64,000 nt of DNA, taken from positions 124,001 through 188,000 of the forward strand of contig NZ_JASTZU010000041.1 in the NCBI RefSeq assembly GCF_030282825.1, given 5' to 3'. The notes beneath the pieces were generated by a model. It saw only the letters and a program-made list of their open reading frames with translations, was not told where the DNA came from and ran no database searches. The position numbers and the translations under genes were made by a program. Positions 1-9,025 of this stretch are shown here, piece by piece. Origin of the DNA: Aquibacillus rhizosphaerae (GTDB lineage Bacteria; Bacillota; Bacilli; Bacillales; Amphibacillaceae). The first letter of the stretch is position 1, and the number at the start of each line of letters is the position of its first letter.

Positions 1-275
1 TTGGATTTTCAAATTTGCATGAACCAATACCAGACGATAATAGAAAAATTAACAAAGACAAAATAGATGTTATGATTGTTCCAGGATTAGTATTTGATAG
101 AAAAGGATACCGTATTGGATATGGAGGTGGATATTATGATCGATACCTTAATAATTTCAAAGGTATTACACTTTCATTAGCCTGTAGTTTCCAAATTGTA
201 GATACAGTACCAAGGGAACCTTTTGATATTCCAGTTAATTATCTAATTTCTGAATATGGCTTTCTCGATAATTAA
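1..275 (+). CDS. yqgN: 5-formyltetrahydrofolate cyclo-ligase, C-terminal part
   Basis: The gene is cut by the left window edge; the first complete codon is at position 3. It should convert 5-formyl-THF to 5,10-methenyl-THF using ATP, in the cytosol. The visible ~90 residues hold the family signature: a VPGLVFD stretch followed by RIGYGGGYYDRYL, which forms the substrate and nucleotide pocket. The ending is typical of the family. yqgO and gluP follow, as in B. subtilis. Identification rests on the signature and synteny. Only the N-terminal half is missing, because of the edge and not because of decay. Confidence 0.93.
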   Translation, partial: GFSNLHEPIPDDNRKINKDKIDVMIVPGLVFDRKGYRIGYGGGYYDRYLNNFKGITLSLACSFQIVDTVPREPFDIPVNYLISEYGFLDN

Positions 276-350
276 ATGTTTTTGATAGTCATATTTTTAA
301 CAAATACGAGCACACTATACATATTCACATTAAGGTAAAGAAAGGGTGTT

Positions 351-542
351 ATGATGAGGTCTTTCTTAGTAATATGTTCTGTTATAATTGGCTCAACTGT
401 TGTATTTAAAAAAAGGTACAAAATTCTAAATATGTTACTAGCTGTTAATATAATAAGAAAGATTATTGTGAGTATTTCAATGAATATGCCTTATATACGT
501 AAAAGAATACTACCGAGTATTCTGGGACGTTCAGCTGTCTAA
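351..542 (+). CDS. yqgO: small basic membrane protein, YqgO-like
   Basis: A 63-residue protein with one hydrophobic segment (about residues 4-16) followed by a basic, partly hydrophobic remainder. It lies between yqgN and the rhomboid gene, the place of yqgO in B. subtilis. A GGGTG-type ribosome site precedes two adjacent ATG codons (351 and 354), and either could be used. The stop codon lies inside the stem of the downstream terminator. I infer the name from position and size. Its function is unknown. Confidence 0.55.
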   Translation: MMRSFLVICSVIIGSTVVFKKRYKILNMLLAVNIIRKIIVSISMNMPYIRKRILPSILGRSAV

Positions 543-559
543 CAGCTGAACGTTTTTTT
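527..559 (+). terminator. intrinsic terminator after yqgO
   Basis: A perfect 12-bp stem (527-538 with 542-553), a 3-nt loop and a run of six T. The stem contains the last codons and stop of yqgO. Confidence 0.9.
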
Positions 560-564
560 CGTAT

Positions 565-625
565 CATAAGATATTATAGATATAATGTCTTATGGAAAAC
601 TGACTATTAGCATGTACTACATCTA
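565..625. repeat. 30-bp imperfect palindrome next to a dispersed repeat fragment
   Basis: 565-594 is an imperfect palindrome (CATAAG...CTTATG). It abuts a ~28-nt segment (597-625) beginning ACTGACTATTAGCATG that recurs with a few transitions at about 44560. Together they look like a decayed intergenic repeat. The remainder up to the gluP ribosome site at 740 shows no gene. Confidence 0.4.
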
Positions 626-756
626 GCTCAAGTAAACCCGCATTTTCTTATTCTTTTCAATGGCATAAAACCATACATATCTTGATGTGAGAATCATTTT
701 ACTTAAACTAATTCTTAGGAACATGGTAATATGATGGAGAGAGGTGGGGGAACGCT

Positions 757-2325
757 TTGTTTTTAGAAGAGAAGTATCTATTAAATCGTTTAACTTACAA
801 CTTCATTCATGATTATGAATGTAATATTGTTCTTATAAATAATAGAAGTTCGGAAGTATGGTTAGAAAAGAAAATAAAAGGAAAATCTCACCTAATTCGA
901 ATTATTCAACGCAGTTTTGATTGGCAGAATCGTTTAAAGCAAGAGGTTGATTTAACGATTGAAAATGTGAAGAAATTAAAAAGATTAATAATCGGAAGAA
1001 GTGTTCATGTACATAATGTGTACATTGCTACGCATCCTCCTGTAGATGAGTGGGAATATTTAAAAAAACCAATATCTATAAAAGATAATAAATTTACTAC
1101 GATGAATGTCTATTATTTGGATGAAGACAATAGAGAATACGAGGCTAAACGCTTACATGACAACATTGGAATAGATTACAAACCGGTCGAATTTCCAAAT
1201 ACAGAAATTGAGATGGAACAATTAACACATTACTTAAAAACATTAATAGATAGTGAATATCAAAAAAATATAAAAGAGACAGAAAAACTATTTCAGAATG
1301 GAAAACCAGTAATAACTTACTTACTTCTCATTGCTAATATTCTAATGTATATTGTTTTAGATATTAATGGAGGAAGTACTAATCCTGAAGTGCTAGTAAA
1401 TTATGGAGCTAAGTACAATCCAGCAATAATTGATGGAGAATGGTGGAGAATAATTTCTTCCATGTTTCTTCATATTGGATCATTACATCTTTTCATGAAT
1501 ATGTTAGCTCTTTTTTATGTTGGGACTGCAGTTGAAAGAATGTATGGAAGTACTAGGTATAGCATTATTTATTTTCTAGCTGGTATTGTTGGAGGTCTTT
1601 CAAGCTTCGCTTTTAGTCCTCAAATTGCTGCTGGAGCATCAGGAGCTTTATTTGGATTGTTCGGTGCACTATTATTTTTTGGGATAAATTACAAAAGGGT
1701 ATTTTTTCAAACAATGGGTTGGAATGTGATTTTTGTAATTATTCTTAATATCTTGTGTGGATTATTAGTCCCTTCTATAGACAATAGTGCTCATATGGGA
1801 GGATTATTAGGAGGATTTATTGCATCTTCTATTGTATTCTTCCCGAAGAAGAAGAAGTGGTTTGTTCAACTAATTTCTTTTATTGTTTATATAGGTATTA
1901 TTTCTGGACTAATTTTATATGGACTATCAAACACTTCCGTTGAAATGGATGAAACATTACAACTTCAAAGAACTCAAGAGCTAATAGAAGCAGAAAAATT
2001 TGATGAAGTTGTAGAGATAACTAGTAAGGCAATTAAATATTCTAATGATACAATTAATTATTCTAGTGATTATGAAGCAGAACTGTTGTTTTATCGATCC
2101 TTTGCATTAATTCAGTTAGATGACTTAAACAAAGCTAAAAAGGATTTAGAAAAGGTAGTTATGATTAACCCGGATATGGCTGAAGCTCATTACAATCTTG
2201 CAATCTTGTTCTTAGATGAAGGAAATAGCGAAAAAGCAATTTCACATGCAAAGACTGCTCTTGAACTCCAACCAGATAATAGGAGTTTTGCTGATTTTCA
2301 TCAACGATTGTTAAATGAAGGATAA
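757..2325 (+). CDS. gluP: rhomboid family intramembrane serine protease with TPR tail
   Basis: A membrane serine protease of 522 aa, close to the ~507 aa of B. subtilis GluP/YqgP. Residues 1-180 are a soluble N-terminal domain. The rhomboid core (about 185-390) has the GASG motif with nucleophile Ser295 and the partner His346 in SAHMGG. Residues 400-522 form two to three TPR-like helical repeats facing the cytosol. The start is TTG, chosen because AGAGGTGGGG lies just upstream. In B. subtilis the enzyme is linked to membrane protein quality control and Mg/Mn transporter turnover. The 3' end overlaps the convergent gene at 2301 by 25 bp. Confidence 0.93.
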   Translation: MFLEEKYLLNRLTYNFIHDYECNIVLINNRSSEVWLEKKIKGKSHLIRIIQRSFDWQNRLKQEVDLTIENVKKLKRLIIGRSVHVHNVYIATHPPVDEWEYLKKPISIKDNKFTTMNVYYLDEDNREYEAKRLHDNIGIDYKPVEFPNTEIEMEQLTHYLKTLIDSEYQKNIKETEKLFQNGKPVITYLLLIANILMYIVLDINGGSTNPEVLVNYGAKYNPAIIDGEWWRIISSMFLHIGSLHLFMNMLALFYVGTAVERMYGSTRYSIIYFLAGIVGGLSSFAFSPQIAAGASGALFGLFGALLFFGINYKRVFFQTMGWNVIFVIILNILCGLLVPSIDNSAHMGGLLGGFIASSIVFFPKKKKWFVQLISFIVYIGIISGLILYGLSNTSVEMDETLQLQRTQELIEAEKFDEVVEITSKAIKYSNDTINYSSDYEAELLFYRSFALIQLDDLNKAKKDLEKVVMINPDMAEAHYNLAILFLDEGNSEKAISHAKTALELQPDNRSFADFHQRLLNEG

Positions 2326-3170
2326 TTTTGTTTTAGCTTTTGCATTTTTTTATGTTGATCTTGAAACAAGACCAACAAATGTTCACCTTGTTTATCAAAA
2401 AGGATTAATGGTATAAAGCTATTAACGGGTTGTTCATCACGAGTAATGGTTAAAATGTAATTTTTATATAGTCCTTCCCATAACTGCCCAATTACTTGTT
2501 TTGTTTGATTTTTCGTAAGGGTTGGTATGGGATTATCCTCATAATGTTGTAAATCTGTTAATGGTACAAAAACATACCTATCTTGTGGAATCTTAAAATA
2601 GTTTATTAATTGTTTCCAATGATAACTAAGTTGCTGATTTGTCGCGTGATCCAAAGTTTTTTTCCATTCTGTTTGAGAATGATTTGTAGGTACTTCAAAC
2701 GATTCTAGGGCAGTATGAGGGGAATCAATTACGTATAATTCATCATACGACATCCTATGGATACTTTTAATTTTGTCATCTGGATAATGAATCTCTCCAT
2801 GGTGAAAAGAAATGGTTTGAAAATGGCTACTATCTTCACCATGAATCTTAGAATTTAATATGATGTCTTTTTCACTTTCCTTCCATTTGCTTAAAATTCC
2901 TTTTAAACGTCCATCTGTATATAGCAATGATACATCTTGGCGTAAGTAAATAGGTGTACGAAGCTTTGAAGATGAACTCCAGTTTATATCGTATTCATCC
3001 TGATCAGTTTCTGATATTAGGCTTATCTCTGTGTTATAAGAAGAGAAAGATATGGATTCATCTATAGGGAAAAACTTAATGACACTCGTATTGTCTTTAT
3101 AAAATAATAATATAGACATGAAAAATGAACAGATGATGATTAATAAAAATACATTTTTTTTGTTTTTCAT
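2301..3170 (-). CDS. unknown membrane-anchored extracytoplasmic protein
   Basis: A 289-residue protein with one strong N-terminal transmembrane or uncleaved signal segment (about residues 6-23), then a soluble domain rich in Asp, Ser and aromatic residues and predicted to lie outside the membrane. I do not recognise the family. It has no lipobox, although a Cys at residue 15 lies inside the hydrophobic stretch. Transcription converges with gluP, and the last 25 bp overlap the end of gluP. The AAGGAGG-like site (AGGAGGAGTTTG) before the ATG supports the chosen start. The gene looks intact. Confidence 0.75.
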   Translation of the reverse strand: MKNKKNVFLLIIICSFFMSILLFYKDNTSVIKFFPIDESISFSSYNTEISLISETDQDEYDINWSSSSKLRTPIYLRQDVSLLYTDGRLKGILSKWKESEKDIILNSKIHGEDSSHFQTISFHHGEIHYPDDKIKSIHRMSYDELYVIDSPHTALESFEVPTNHSQTEWKKTLDHATNQQLSYHWKQLINYFKIPQDRYVFVPLTDLQHYEDNPIPTLTKNQTKQVIGQLWEGLYKNYILTITRDEQPVNSFIPLILFDKQGEHLLVLFQDQHKKMQKLKQNYPSFNNR

Positions 3171-3363
3171 AGAACAAACTCCTCCTAATCTTATCCGAGC
3201 CTGTACACCTTACAATATATGTGACAGGTTCTTTATATATGAAAGTACTTTTTTGCAATTCGATAAAGTGTCTATTAGTCATAATAACTAGGGATGTATG
3301 GTAAACCGAAATAAGTGCAAGCTATAGAAGTAGAAAAGTACTTATAAAATATAGGGTGAGAAT

Positions 3364-4821
3364 ATGGAAAATCAAAAAAAGCCAATGTATCAACAGTTTA
3401 GTGAAAATGTATCGTATATGCGTGAAAGGTTAGGGGTAGATAAAAGCTTTGATGTGATCCAACTAGACCTCGAATATGCGAATCGTAAAATGGCGATGTT
3501 TATGGTTGATGGTTTCGTTAAAGACGATATCCTACACCTTTTAATGAAATTTCTTTCCAAGCTTCAACCAGAGCAACTTGAACCAGATCCATTAGACAAA
3601 TTACTGAAGACGTATTTACCTTATGTGGAACTTGAAAAAGTTGATGATTTGGATGTAGCCACCGATACTGTTTTAGCTGGACCGACTGCCTTAGTAATTG
3701 AAGGTATAGACCAAATAATCATGATTGATGCTAGAACTTATCCTGTTCGTGGACCACAAGAGCCTGACTTAGAAAGGGTTGTACGTGGATCAAGAGATGG
3801 TTATGTAGAAACAATTGTATTTAATACTGCCTTAACGAGACGGAGGATAAGAGATCGTTCCTTACGAATGGAATATACGAGTATTGGAAGAAGATCGAAG
3901 ACGGATATATGTGTTTGTTATATAGAAGACGTTGCAGATCCAGAGAAAGTGAAAACATTAAAAAACAATTTACAAAAGATAGATACTGATGGACTTCCTA
4001 TGGCGGAAAAAACTGTTGAAGAATTCCTTGGAGGACGGCATTGGAATCCCTATCCTACAATTAGATATACGGAAAGGCCTGACACAGCTGCAGCTCATTT
4101 ATATGAGGGACATATCATTTTAATCATTGATGGTTCACCTAGTGTTATGATAACACCTGCAACATATTGGCATCATTTGCAACATGCGGAGGAATATAGA
4201 CAAAAACCTTTAGTAGGTGCCTATTTACGATTAGTGCGCTTTATTGCTGTAATTGCATCTATTTTTGTATTACCTTTATATTATTTATTTTCTGTTAACC
4301 CTAATTTGCTTCCAGGTGAATTAGAGTTTATTGGACCAAATGAATTTGGAGCTATACCTCTGTTATTGCAGTTTTTAATCGCAGAAATAGGAATAGATAT
4401 GTTGAGGATGGCAGCTATCCATACACCTACAGCATTAGCTACTGCTTTGGGTCTAGTCGCAGCAATTCTTATAGGGCAAGTGGCTGTTGAGGTAGGTTTG
4501 TTTTCAAACGAAGTTGTTTTATATTTGGCAGTAGCTGCCATTGGTACTTTTGCTACGCCTAGTTATGAGTTAAGCTTAGCAAATCGTATTTTTCGAGTCG
4601 TTCTCTTAATTGTTACTGCAAGCTTCGGTGTATTAGGTTATGTAGCTGGTATTACGTTATGGATTATTTATTTACTTAGAATGAATTCTTTCAATACTGC
4701 TTATCTATGGCCGTTTATCCCATTTTCACCAAAAGCATTTACAGACGTACTAGTACGTACTCCAGTCCCATTAAAAAGGAGTAGACCGTCCTTTTTAAAC
4801 CCACAGGATCCGGATCGTTAA
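3364..4821 (+). CDS. GerA-family spore inner-membrane protein, SpoVAF-like
   Basis: A 485-residue GerA/SpoVAF family protein. The first ~290 residues are soluble, with the conserved 'QLDLEYANRKMAMFMVDGF' region near residues 37-55. The last ~190 residues carry about five membrane spans and end in a proline-rich cytoplasmic tail. The length equals that of SpoVAF, and the N-terminus (KKP.YQQFSEN) resembles SpoVAF more than GerAA. The family acts in spore germination at the spore inner membrane. It stands alone here, without gerB/gerC partners or other spoVA genes, so the exact paralogue is uncertain. The start is ATG after AGGGTGAG. Confidence 0.85.
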   Translation: MENQKKPMYQQFSENVSYMRERLGVDKSFDVIQLDLEYANRKMAMFMVDGFVKDDILHLLMKFLSKLQPEQLEPDPLDKLLKTYLPYVELEKVDDLDVATDTVLAGPTALVIEGIDQIIMIDARTYPVRGPQEPDLERVVRGSRDGYVETIVFNTALTRRRIRDRSLRMEYTSIGRRSKTDICVCYIEDVADPEKVKTLKNNLQKIDTDGLPMAEKTVEEFLGGRHWNPYPTIRYTERPDTAAAHLYEGHIILIIDGSPSVMITPATYWHHLQHAEEYRQKPLVGAYLRLVRFIAVIASIFVLPLYYLFSVNPNLLPGELEFIGPNEFGAIPLLLQFLIAEIGIDMLRMAAIHTPTALATALGLVAAILIGQVAVEVGLFSNEVVLYLAVAAIGTFATPSYELSLANRIFRVVLLIVTASFGVLGYVAGITLWIIYLLRMNSFNTAYLWPFIPFSPKAFTDVLVRTPVPLKRSRPSFLNPQDPDR

Positions 4822-4842
4822 TTGCGATTTGGGTCTTTTTTG
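4799..4842 (+). terminator. weak terminator over the stop codon of the GerA-type gene
   Basis: AACCCA ... TTGGGTC pairs around a small ATCG/GCGAT hairpin and is followed by six T. The stem contains the stop codon. The helix has several interruptions, so this is tentative. Confidence 0.45.
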
Positions 4843-4854
4843 TTTCCAAATTAA

Positions 4855-4968
4855 TCAATTTCATAATACCAATTTTGTCGTCATCTAAAGGCCATATATA
4901 GTTGGATAAAACCATTTCCAAACTATATATGGCCTTTAGATGACTGAATAAGGTAATTATGAAATTGA
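4855..4968. repeat. covarying hairpin repeat, copy A (114 bp)
   Basis: The outer ends TCAATTTCATAATACC and GGTAATTATGAAATTGA are near-perfect inverted repeats. Inside, 882-903 and 921-942 form a perfect 22-bp stem around a 17-nt loop ending in ACCATTTCC. Two more copies lie at 35807-35918 (inverted) and 41687-41798. The inner stem differs between copies on both arms together. The element lies just behind the GerA-type gene and fills most of the gap before yqgQ. It encodes no protein. Confidence 0.92.
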
Positions 4969-5118
4969 CTCATATATATATGAAATTTCCTCTGTGACTA
5001 AGAAGTTAATGTCTCAAGAATAACATGGTCTTTAAAGTTAAAAATTAATTGTGAAGTATTTAATAAACTTATTTAATCTTATCAATAGAATTTGTTATAA
5101 TAACAGAGGTGATAAAAA

Positions 5119-5328
5119 ATGAAAACAATCTATGATGTTCAACAACTACTTAAAAAATTTGGAACAATAATTTATCTGGGTGACCAATTAGCAGATTTGG
5201 AATTAATGGAAGATGAAGTTAAAGAGTTATACCAATCCCAGTTTATAAAATCGGATGACTATCAAATGGCGACACTATTATTAAGACAAAGAGCTACTAA
5301 AATTCGTGAGGATAGGGGATATAAATAA
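5119..5328 (+). CDS. yqgQ: YqgQ family small protein (DUF910)
   Basis: A 69-residue, mostly helical acidic/basic protein of the YqgQ family (DUF910), which is almost always found directly before glucokinase in Bacillaceae. The ATG follows AGAGGTGATAAAA. The stop (TAA) is one base before the glcK start, indicating co-translation. The family has a three-helix fold in the known structure and a suspected nucleic-acid-binding role; nothing here proves it. Confidence 0.88.
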   Translation: MKTIYDVQQLLKKFGTIIYLGDQLADLELMEDEVKELYQSQFIKSDDYQMATLLLRQRATKIREDRGYK

Positions 5329-5329
5329 A

Positions 5330-6292
5330 ATGGAAGAGCAAATTTTTATCGGTGTAGATATAGGTGGAACGACAGTTAAAATTGCTTTTATTAGTTCAAA
5401 AGGAGCAATTATAGAAAAATGGGAAATACCAACTAGATTAGAAAATAGTGGAGTACACGTTCCTAAAGATATTTGGAACTCTATCGACGAGAGGATTGTG
5501 CGTCTGAAACTAAACAAGCAGAATATCAAGGGAATTGGTGCAGGGGCACCAGGGTTTGTGGATACACCAACTGGAGTAGTGTCTGTGGCTGTAAACATAG
5601 GCTGGAAAGACTTCGAATTAGGAGCACAGTTAGAAAGACTGTCAAATTTACCCGTTTACATTGATAATGATGCTAACATTGCTGCTATAGGTGAAAATTG
5701 GAAAGGGTCAGGCAATAAAGCCGATAATCTTATTGCAATTACCCTAGGTACTGGTGTAGGCGGTGGAATTATTTCAAATGGCCAGATAATAAATGGTGTT
5801 AATGGTACAGCTGGTGAGATTGGTCACCTCACTGTTGATCCTGAAGGAGCTGCATGTAATTGCGGTAGAAGAGGGTGTCTTGAGACAGTGGCATCAGCTA
5901 CGGGAATTGTAAGACAAGCTACTGAATCAGCCCAATCCAATCAACACTCGTTACTCAGAAAGATACTGAATGCAAATGGTGAACTTACTTCAAAAGATGT
6001 TTTTCATGCTGCTTCACAAGGTGATCAAGAGTCGATAGAAATAATTGAGCGAGTCGCTAATGTATTAGGTTTAGCAATAGCTAATACTGCGACAATAATT
6101 AACCCTTCAAAAGTCGTAATAGGTGGTGGAGTATCAAAAGCTGGAAATGACTTGCTTTTACCATTGAAAGAAGCTTTCAACAAGTATGCTTTACCGCGAG
6201 TTAGCGATGCATGTGAACTTGTTATAGCAGAACTAGGAAATGACGCAGGTGTTTTTGGTGGAGCATATTTAGTTATAGAGGGTGAAAAATGA
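5330..6292 (+). CDS. glcK: glucokinase (ROK family)
   Basis: Phosphorylates glucose to glucose-6-phosphate in the cytosol. It shows the ROK order: the phosphate-1 loop GVDIGGTTVKIAF at the N-terminus, catalytic Asp in IDNDANIAA, LGTGVGGGII, the EIGH motif, and the zinc-binding CNCGRRGCLE cluster. About 320 aa, matching B. subtilis GlcK. I chose the ATG at 5330 over an upstream in-frame ATG because homologues begin at MEEQ/MDEI and AGGGGAT lies ~10 nt upstream. It is coupled to yqgQ. Confidence 0.96.
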   Translation: MEEQIFIGVDIGGTTVKIAFISSKGAIIEKWEIPTRLENSGVHVPKDIWNSIDERIVRLKLNKQNIKGIGAGAPGFVDTPTGVVSVAVNIGWKDFELGAQLERLSNLPVYIDNDANIAAIGENWKGSGNKADNLIAITLGTGVGGGIISNGQIINGVNGTAGEIGHLTVDPEGAACNCGRRGCLETVASATGIVRQATESAQSNQHSLLRKILNANGELTSKDVFHAASQGDQESIEIIERVANVLGLAIANTATIINPSKVVIGGGVSKAGNDLLLPLKEAFNKYALPRVSDACELVIAELGNDAGVFGGAYLVIEGEK

Positions 6293-6642
6293 TTAAGGTC
6301 TTTTTTCCATTTTAAAATAAAGATTGTAATATCCTTAAAATGTAAGTATAATGGTTGTTACTTGCTGTAAATATTCGTACTTACTTATATCTTGTTATAC
6401 ACCAACATAACAAGACTAAAATATTCCCTTTTGTAGGGTTTATTTTTTTGGTATCGTCAAGTAAAATAGTAATTATTAATTTTTTGTTAAAATAATTTTA
6501 AAAAAGTGAAACTTATTTCAGTTGCATAACGTCTAATGTATATGTAGTTTTAAATTGGTTACTAGTGGTATAGTTATAAAATGTTAATAAAACGTAAATT
6601 CAAATTAATAAATATAGATAGATTGTGTAAGGAGGAAATTTA
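6293..6642. other. 350-bp intergenic region
   Basis: Very AT-rich. It holds a perfect 8-bp hairpin at 6391-6414 (CTTGTTAT...ATAACAAG) without a T-run, possibly a weak end signal for glcK. A plausible promoter for the next gene ends near TAAAAT at ~6575. No gene is seen. Confidence 0.5.
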
Positions 6643-8544
6643 ATGCAGAAAAAGCAATTTTTCAATTTACCATTATATATAATAGCAAGTATATTGTTTG
6701 GTATTAAAACGTATATTGTTTATCGATTTTTGTTTAATATATCTTTAGAAAATATCATGCAGGAAGTAATCTTATTTATTAACCCTTTTGCATCGGCGTT
6801 TTTATTTTTTGCGATTAGTGTATGGTTTAAAGAAAAGGGACAAATGAGATTTTTGAGGTACGCCTCGTTAATTGGTACGCTCATTCTTTATTTTAATCTC
6901 GTCTTTTATCGTAATTTTACTGACTTCATTACTATACCTGTTTTATTTCAAGGGAGTAATGCAGCAGATTTAGGAACTAGTGCTTTGGCGTTAATGCACA
7001 TCCCGGACCTATTACTATTTCTAGATGTTATTATTGTGTGGTACTTGAGTAAGAAATATACGGATGATTTTAAAGTTGATTATAAAAAGCGATCAAAGGT
7101 ACTTGCATTAACCTTTTCTGTTGGTTTTTTATTGTTTAATTATTTGTTAGCAGAAGCAGAAAGACCACAGCTACTGCAAAGAACTTTTGATAGAGAGTAT
7201 CTTGTTAAAAATATAGGCCTGTTTAACTATCATATTTATGATATTGCTTTACAATCTAAATCACAGGCACAACGTGTTTTTGCAGATGGTAATGAAATGC
7301 CTGAAATTGAAGATTATACTAAACAGCATAAAACTAGTGCTGAGAACTCGGAGCTTTTTGGGATAGCAGAGGATAAAAATGTTATTTTTATCTCCTTAGA
7401 GTCAATCCAAAGCTTCGTTATTAATAACACAGTTAATGGAGAGGAAGTAACTCCATTCCTAAATGATTTGATTGAGGATAGTTTTTATTTTGAAAATTTC
7501 TATCATCAAACAGAGCAAGGTAAAACGTCTGACTCTGAGTTTCTAATTGAAAATTCTTTATACCCGCTACCACGTGGAGCAGTGTACTTCACACATGGAC
7601 AGAATGAATATAACGCTATGCCAGAAGTTTTAAATTCCAATGGATACAACTCGAATGTTTTCCATGCAAATAATAAAAGTTTTTGGAATCGTGATGTAAT
7701 GTATGACAATATAGGTTATGACAATTTTTATGATGTTACTGCTTATGAAGTTGATCAAGAGAACTCAGTTGGCTGGGGATTAAAAGATAAAGAATTCTTT
7801 GAACAGTCGATAAAGTATCTACAATCGTTGCCAGAACCTTATTATAGTAAATTTATTACGCTAACGAACCATTATCCGTTTGAATTAAGTGAAGAAGATG
7901 CATCTATTGAACCGTATAATTCCAATTCTAAAACATTAAATCAATATTTCCCTACAGTTCGATATACGGATGAGGCAGTAGAGGCGTTCTTTGAGCAATT
8001 AAAAGAATCTGGCGAATATGAAAACTCAATTATTGTATTAATGGGTGATCATTATGGTATTAGTGATTTTCATGATAAGGCAATGAGCATGTATTTAGAA
8101 AAAGATGAGATTACTGCGTACGATCATATTCAATTACAACGTGTACCTTTCTTTATTCACATACCAGGTGTGGATGGAAAAGTAATTTCTGATATTGCTG
8201 GACAAATTGATGTAAAACCAACACTTTTACATTTACTCGGGATAGAAACTACTGAAGATATTATGTTTGGCCAAGATTTATTTGCTAGTGAATCGAAGAA
8301 GGATTTCGTTGCATTGAGAGACGGTAGCTTCATTACTGATGAATATGTTTATAGTAAAGATCAATGCTTTAATCGAGAAACTGGTGAATTGTTAGGTACG
8401 GAAGTAAACCAACTTGGTAATGAGGAAGCAGCAGGAGAGACAGCTTGTACACCAATCAAAGCTGATGTAGAGCAAGAGTTATCCTACTCAGATAAAGTGA
8501 TTTATGGTGATCTCTTCCGGTTTTACAATTTTAATAATGAATAA
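6643..8544 (+). CDS. yqgS: lipoteichoic acid synthase-type sulfatase-fold membrane enzyme
   Basis: Polymerises glycerol phosphate from phosphatidylglycerol on the outer face of the membrane to build lipoteichoic acid. Five N-terminal membrane spans (to about residue 180) are followed by an extracytoplasmic sulfatase-fold domain. The GKTSDSEF motif places the catalytic Thr at residue 295; further metal ligands are in FISLES and MGDHYG. 633 aa is usual for the family. GGAGG lies seven bases before the ATG. B. subtilis has several paralogues (LtaS, YfnI, YqgS, YvgJ), and synteny favours YqgS. Confidence 0.93.
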   Translation: MQKKQFFNLPLYIIASILFGIKTYIVYRFLFNISLENIMQEVILFINPFASAFLFFAISVWFKEKGQMRFLRYASLIGTLILYFNLVFYRNFTDFITIPVLFQGSNAADLGTSALALMHIPDLLLFLDVIIVWYLSKKYTDDFKVDYKKRSKVLALTFSVGFLLFNYLLAEAERPQLLQRTFDREYLVKNIGLFNYHIYDIALQSKSQAQRVFADGNEMPEIEDYTKQHKTSAENSELFGIAEDKNVIFISLESIQSFVINNTVNGEEVTPFLNDLIEDSFYFENFYHQTEQGKTSDSEFLIENSLYPLPRGAVYFTHGQNEYNAMPEVLNSNGYNSNVFHANNKSFWNRDVMYDNIGYDNFYDVTAYEVDQENSVGWGLKDKEFFEQSIKYLQSLPEPYYSKFITLTNHYPFELSEEDASIEPYNSNSKTLNQYFPTVRYTDEAVEAFFEQLKESGEYENSIIVLMGDHYGISDFHDKAMSMYLEKDEITAYDHIQLQRVPFFIHIPGVDGKVISDIAGQIDVKPTLLHLLGIETTEDIMFGQDLFASESKKDFVALRDGSFITDEYVYSKDQCFNRETGELLGTEVNQLGNEEAAGETACTPIKADVEQELSYSDKVIYGDLFRFYNFNNE

Positions 8545-8545
8545 C

Positions 8546-8582
8546 AAAAAAGAGCGCAGTTATAAAAGGCGCTCTTTTTTGT
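8546..8582 (+). terminator. intrinsic terminator after yqgS
   Basis: Stem AGAGCGC/GCGCTCT flanked by A and T runs, which extend the pairing and supply the U-tract. Confidence 0.9.
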
Positions 8583-8667
8583 TTTATATTTAAAAGTTTA
8601 GAAAGCATTATAAATTTCTTGTTTAGAAGGAGCTTGTGCTTTTCTTATAACAGTAATTAGGACAAAT

Positions 8668-8700
8668 AAAAAACCCCTTGTTAATACCAAGGAGTTTGAA
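8668..8700 (-). terminator. intrinsic terminator of yqgW
   Basis: On the minus strand AACTCCTTG pairs with CAAGGGGTT (one G.U) and is followed by a T-rich run. Confidence 0.75.
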
Positions 8701-8707
8701 AGATGAA

Positions 8708-8869
8708 CTAAAATAATGGTGACAACAGAGTTGCAATAGAGAAAAATCCAAAAACTAACGTGGAAATACCAGCAAAACCTACAGCGAAAAAGTTTTTTGT
8801 CTTAAGTTCTCTAAAGACTGCTATCGCACACAATATGGTTACTACTAAAAATAGAACGGCAAGTACCAT
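8708..8869 (-). CDS. yqgW: YqgW family small membrane protein (DUF2759)
   Basis: A 53-residue protein with two membrane spans (about residues 2-18 and 28-50) separated by a short charged RELKTKN loop. It is preceded by an excellent AAGGAGG eight bases before the ATG and followed by its own terminator. The two-span pattern and its place between yqgS and yqgX match B. subtilis YqgW (DUF2759). Its function is unknown. It is divergent from yqgX. Confidence 0.85.
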   Translation of the reverse strand: MVLAVLFLVVTILCAIAVFRELKTKNFFAVGFAGISTLVFGFFSIATLLSPLF

Positions 8870-9025
8870 ACTTTCGACCTCCTTGTAATTCCAACACCAT
8901 TTGCATATGGCTTGTTATTATAATAATATGTAATAGTTAATTATCTCTCATACATTTTAAAGGAAATTTTTTATTTTGTCGAGATAAAAATTAATATTTA
9001 ATTTTAATTGAGAAGGAGAAATTTT

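Noticed and set aside
4281-4541. 86-codon minus-strand frame
   Set aside because: Antisense shadow of the GerA-type membrane region.
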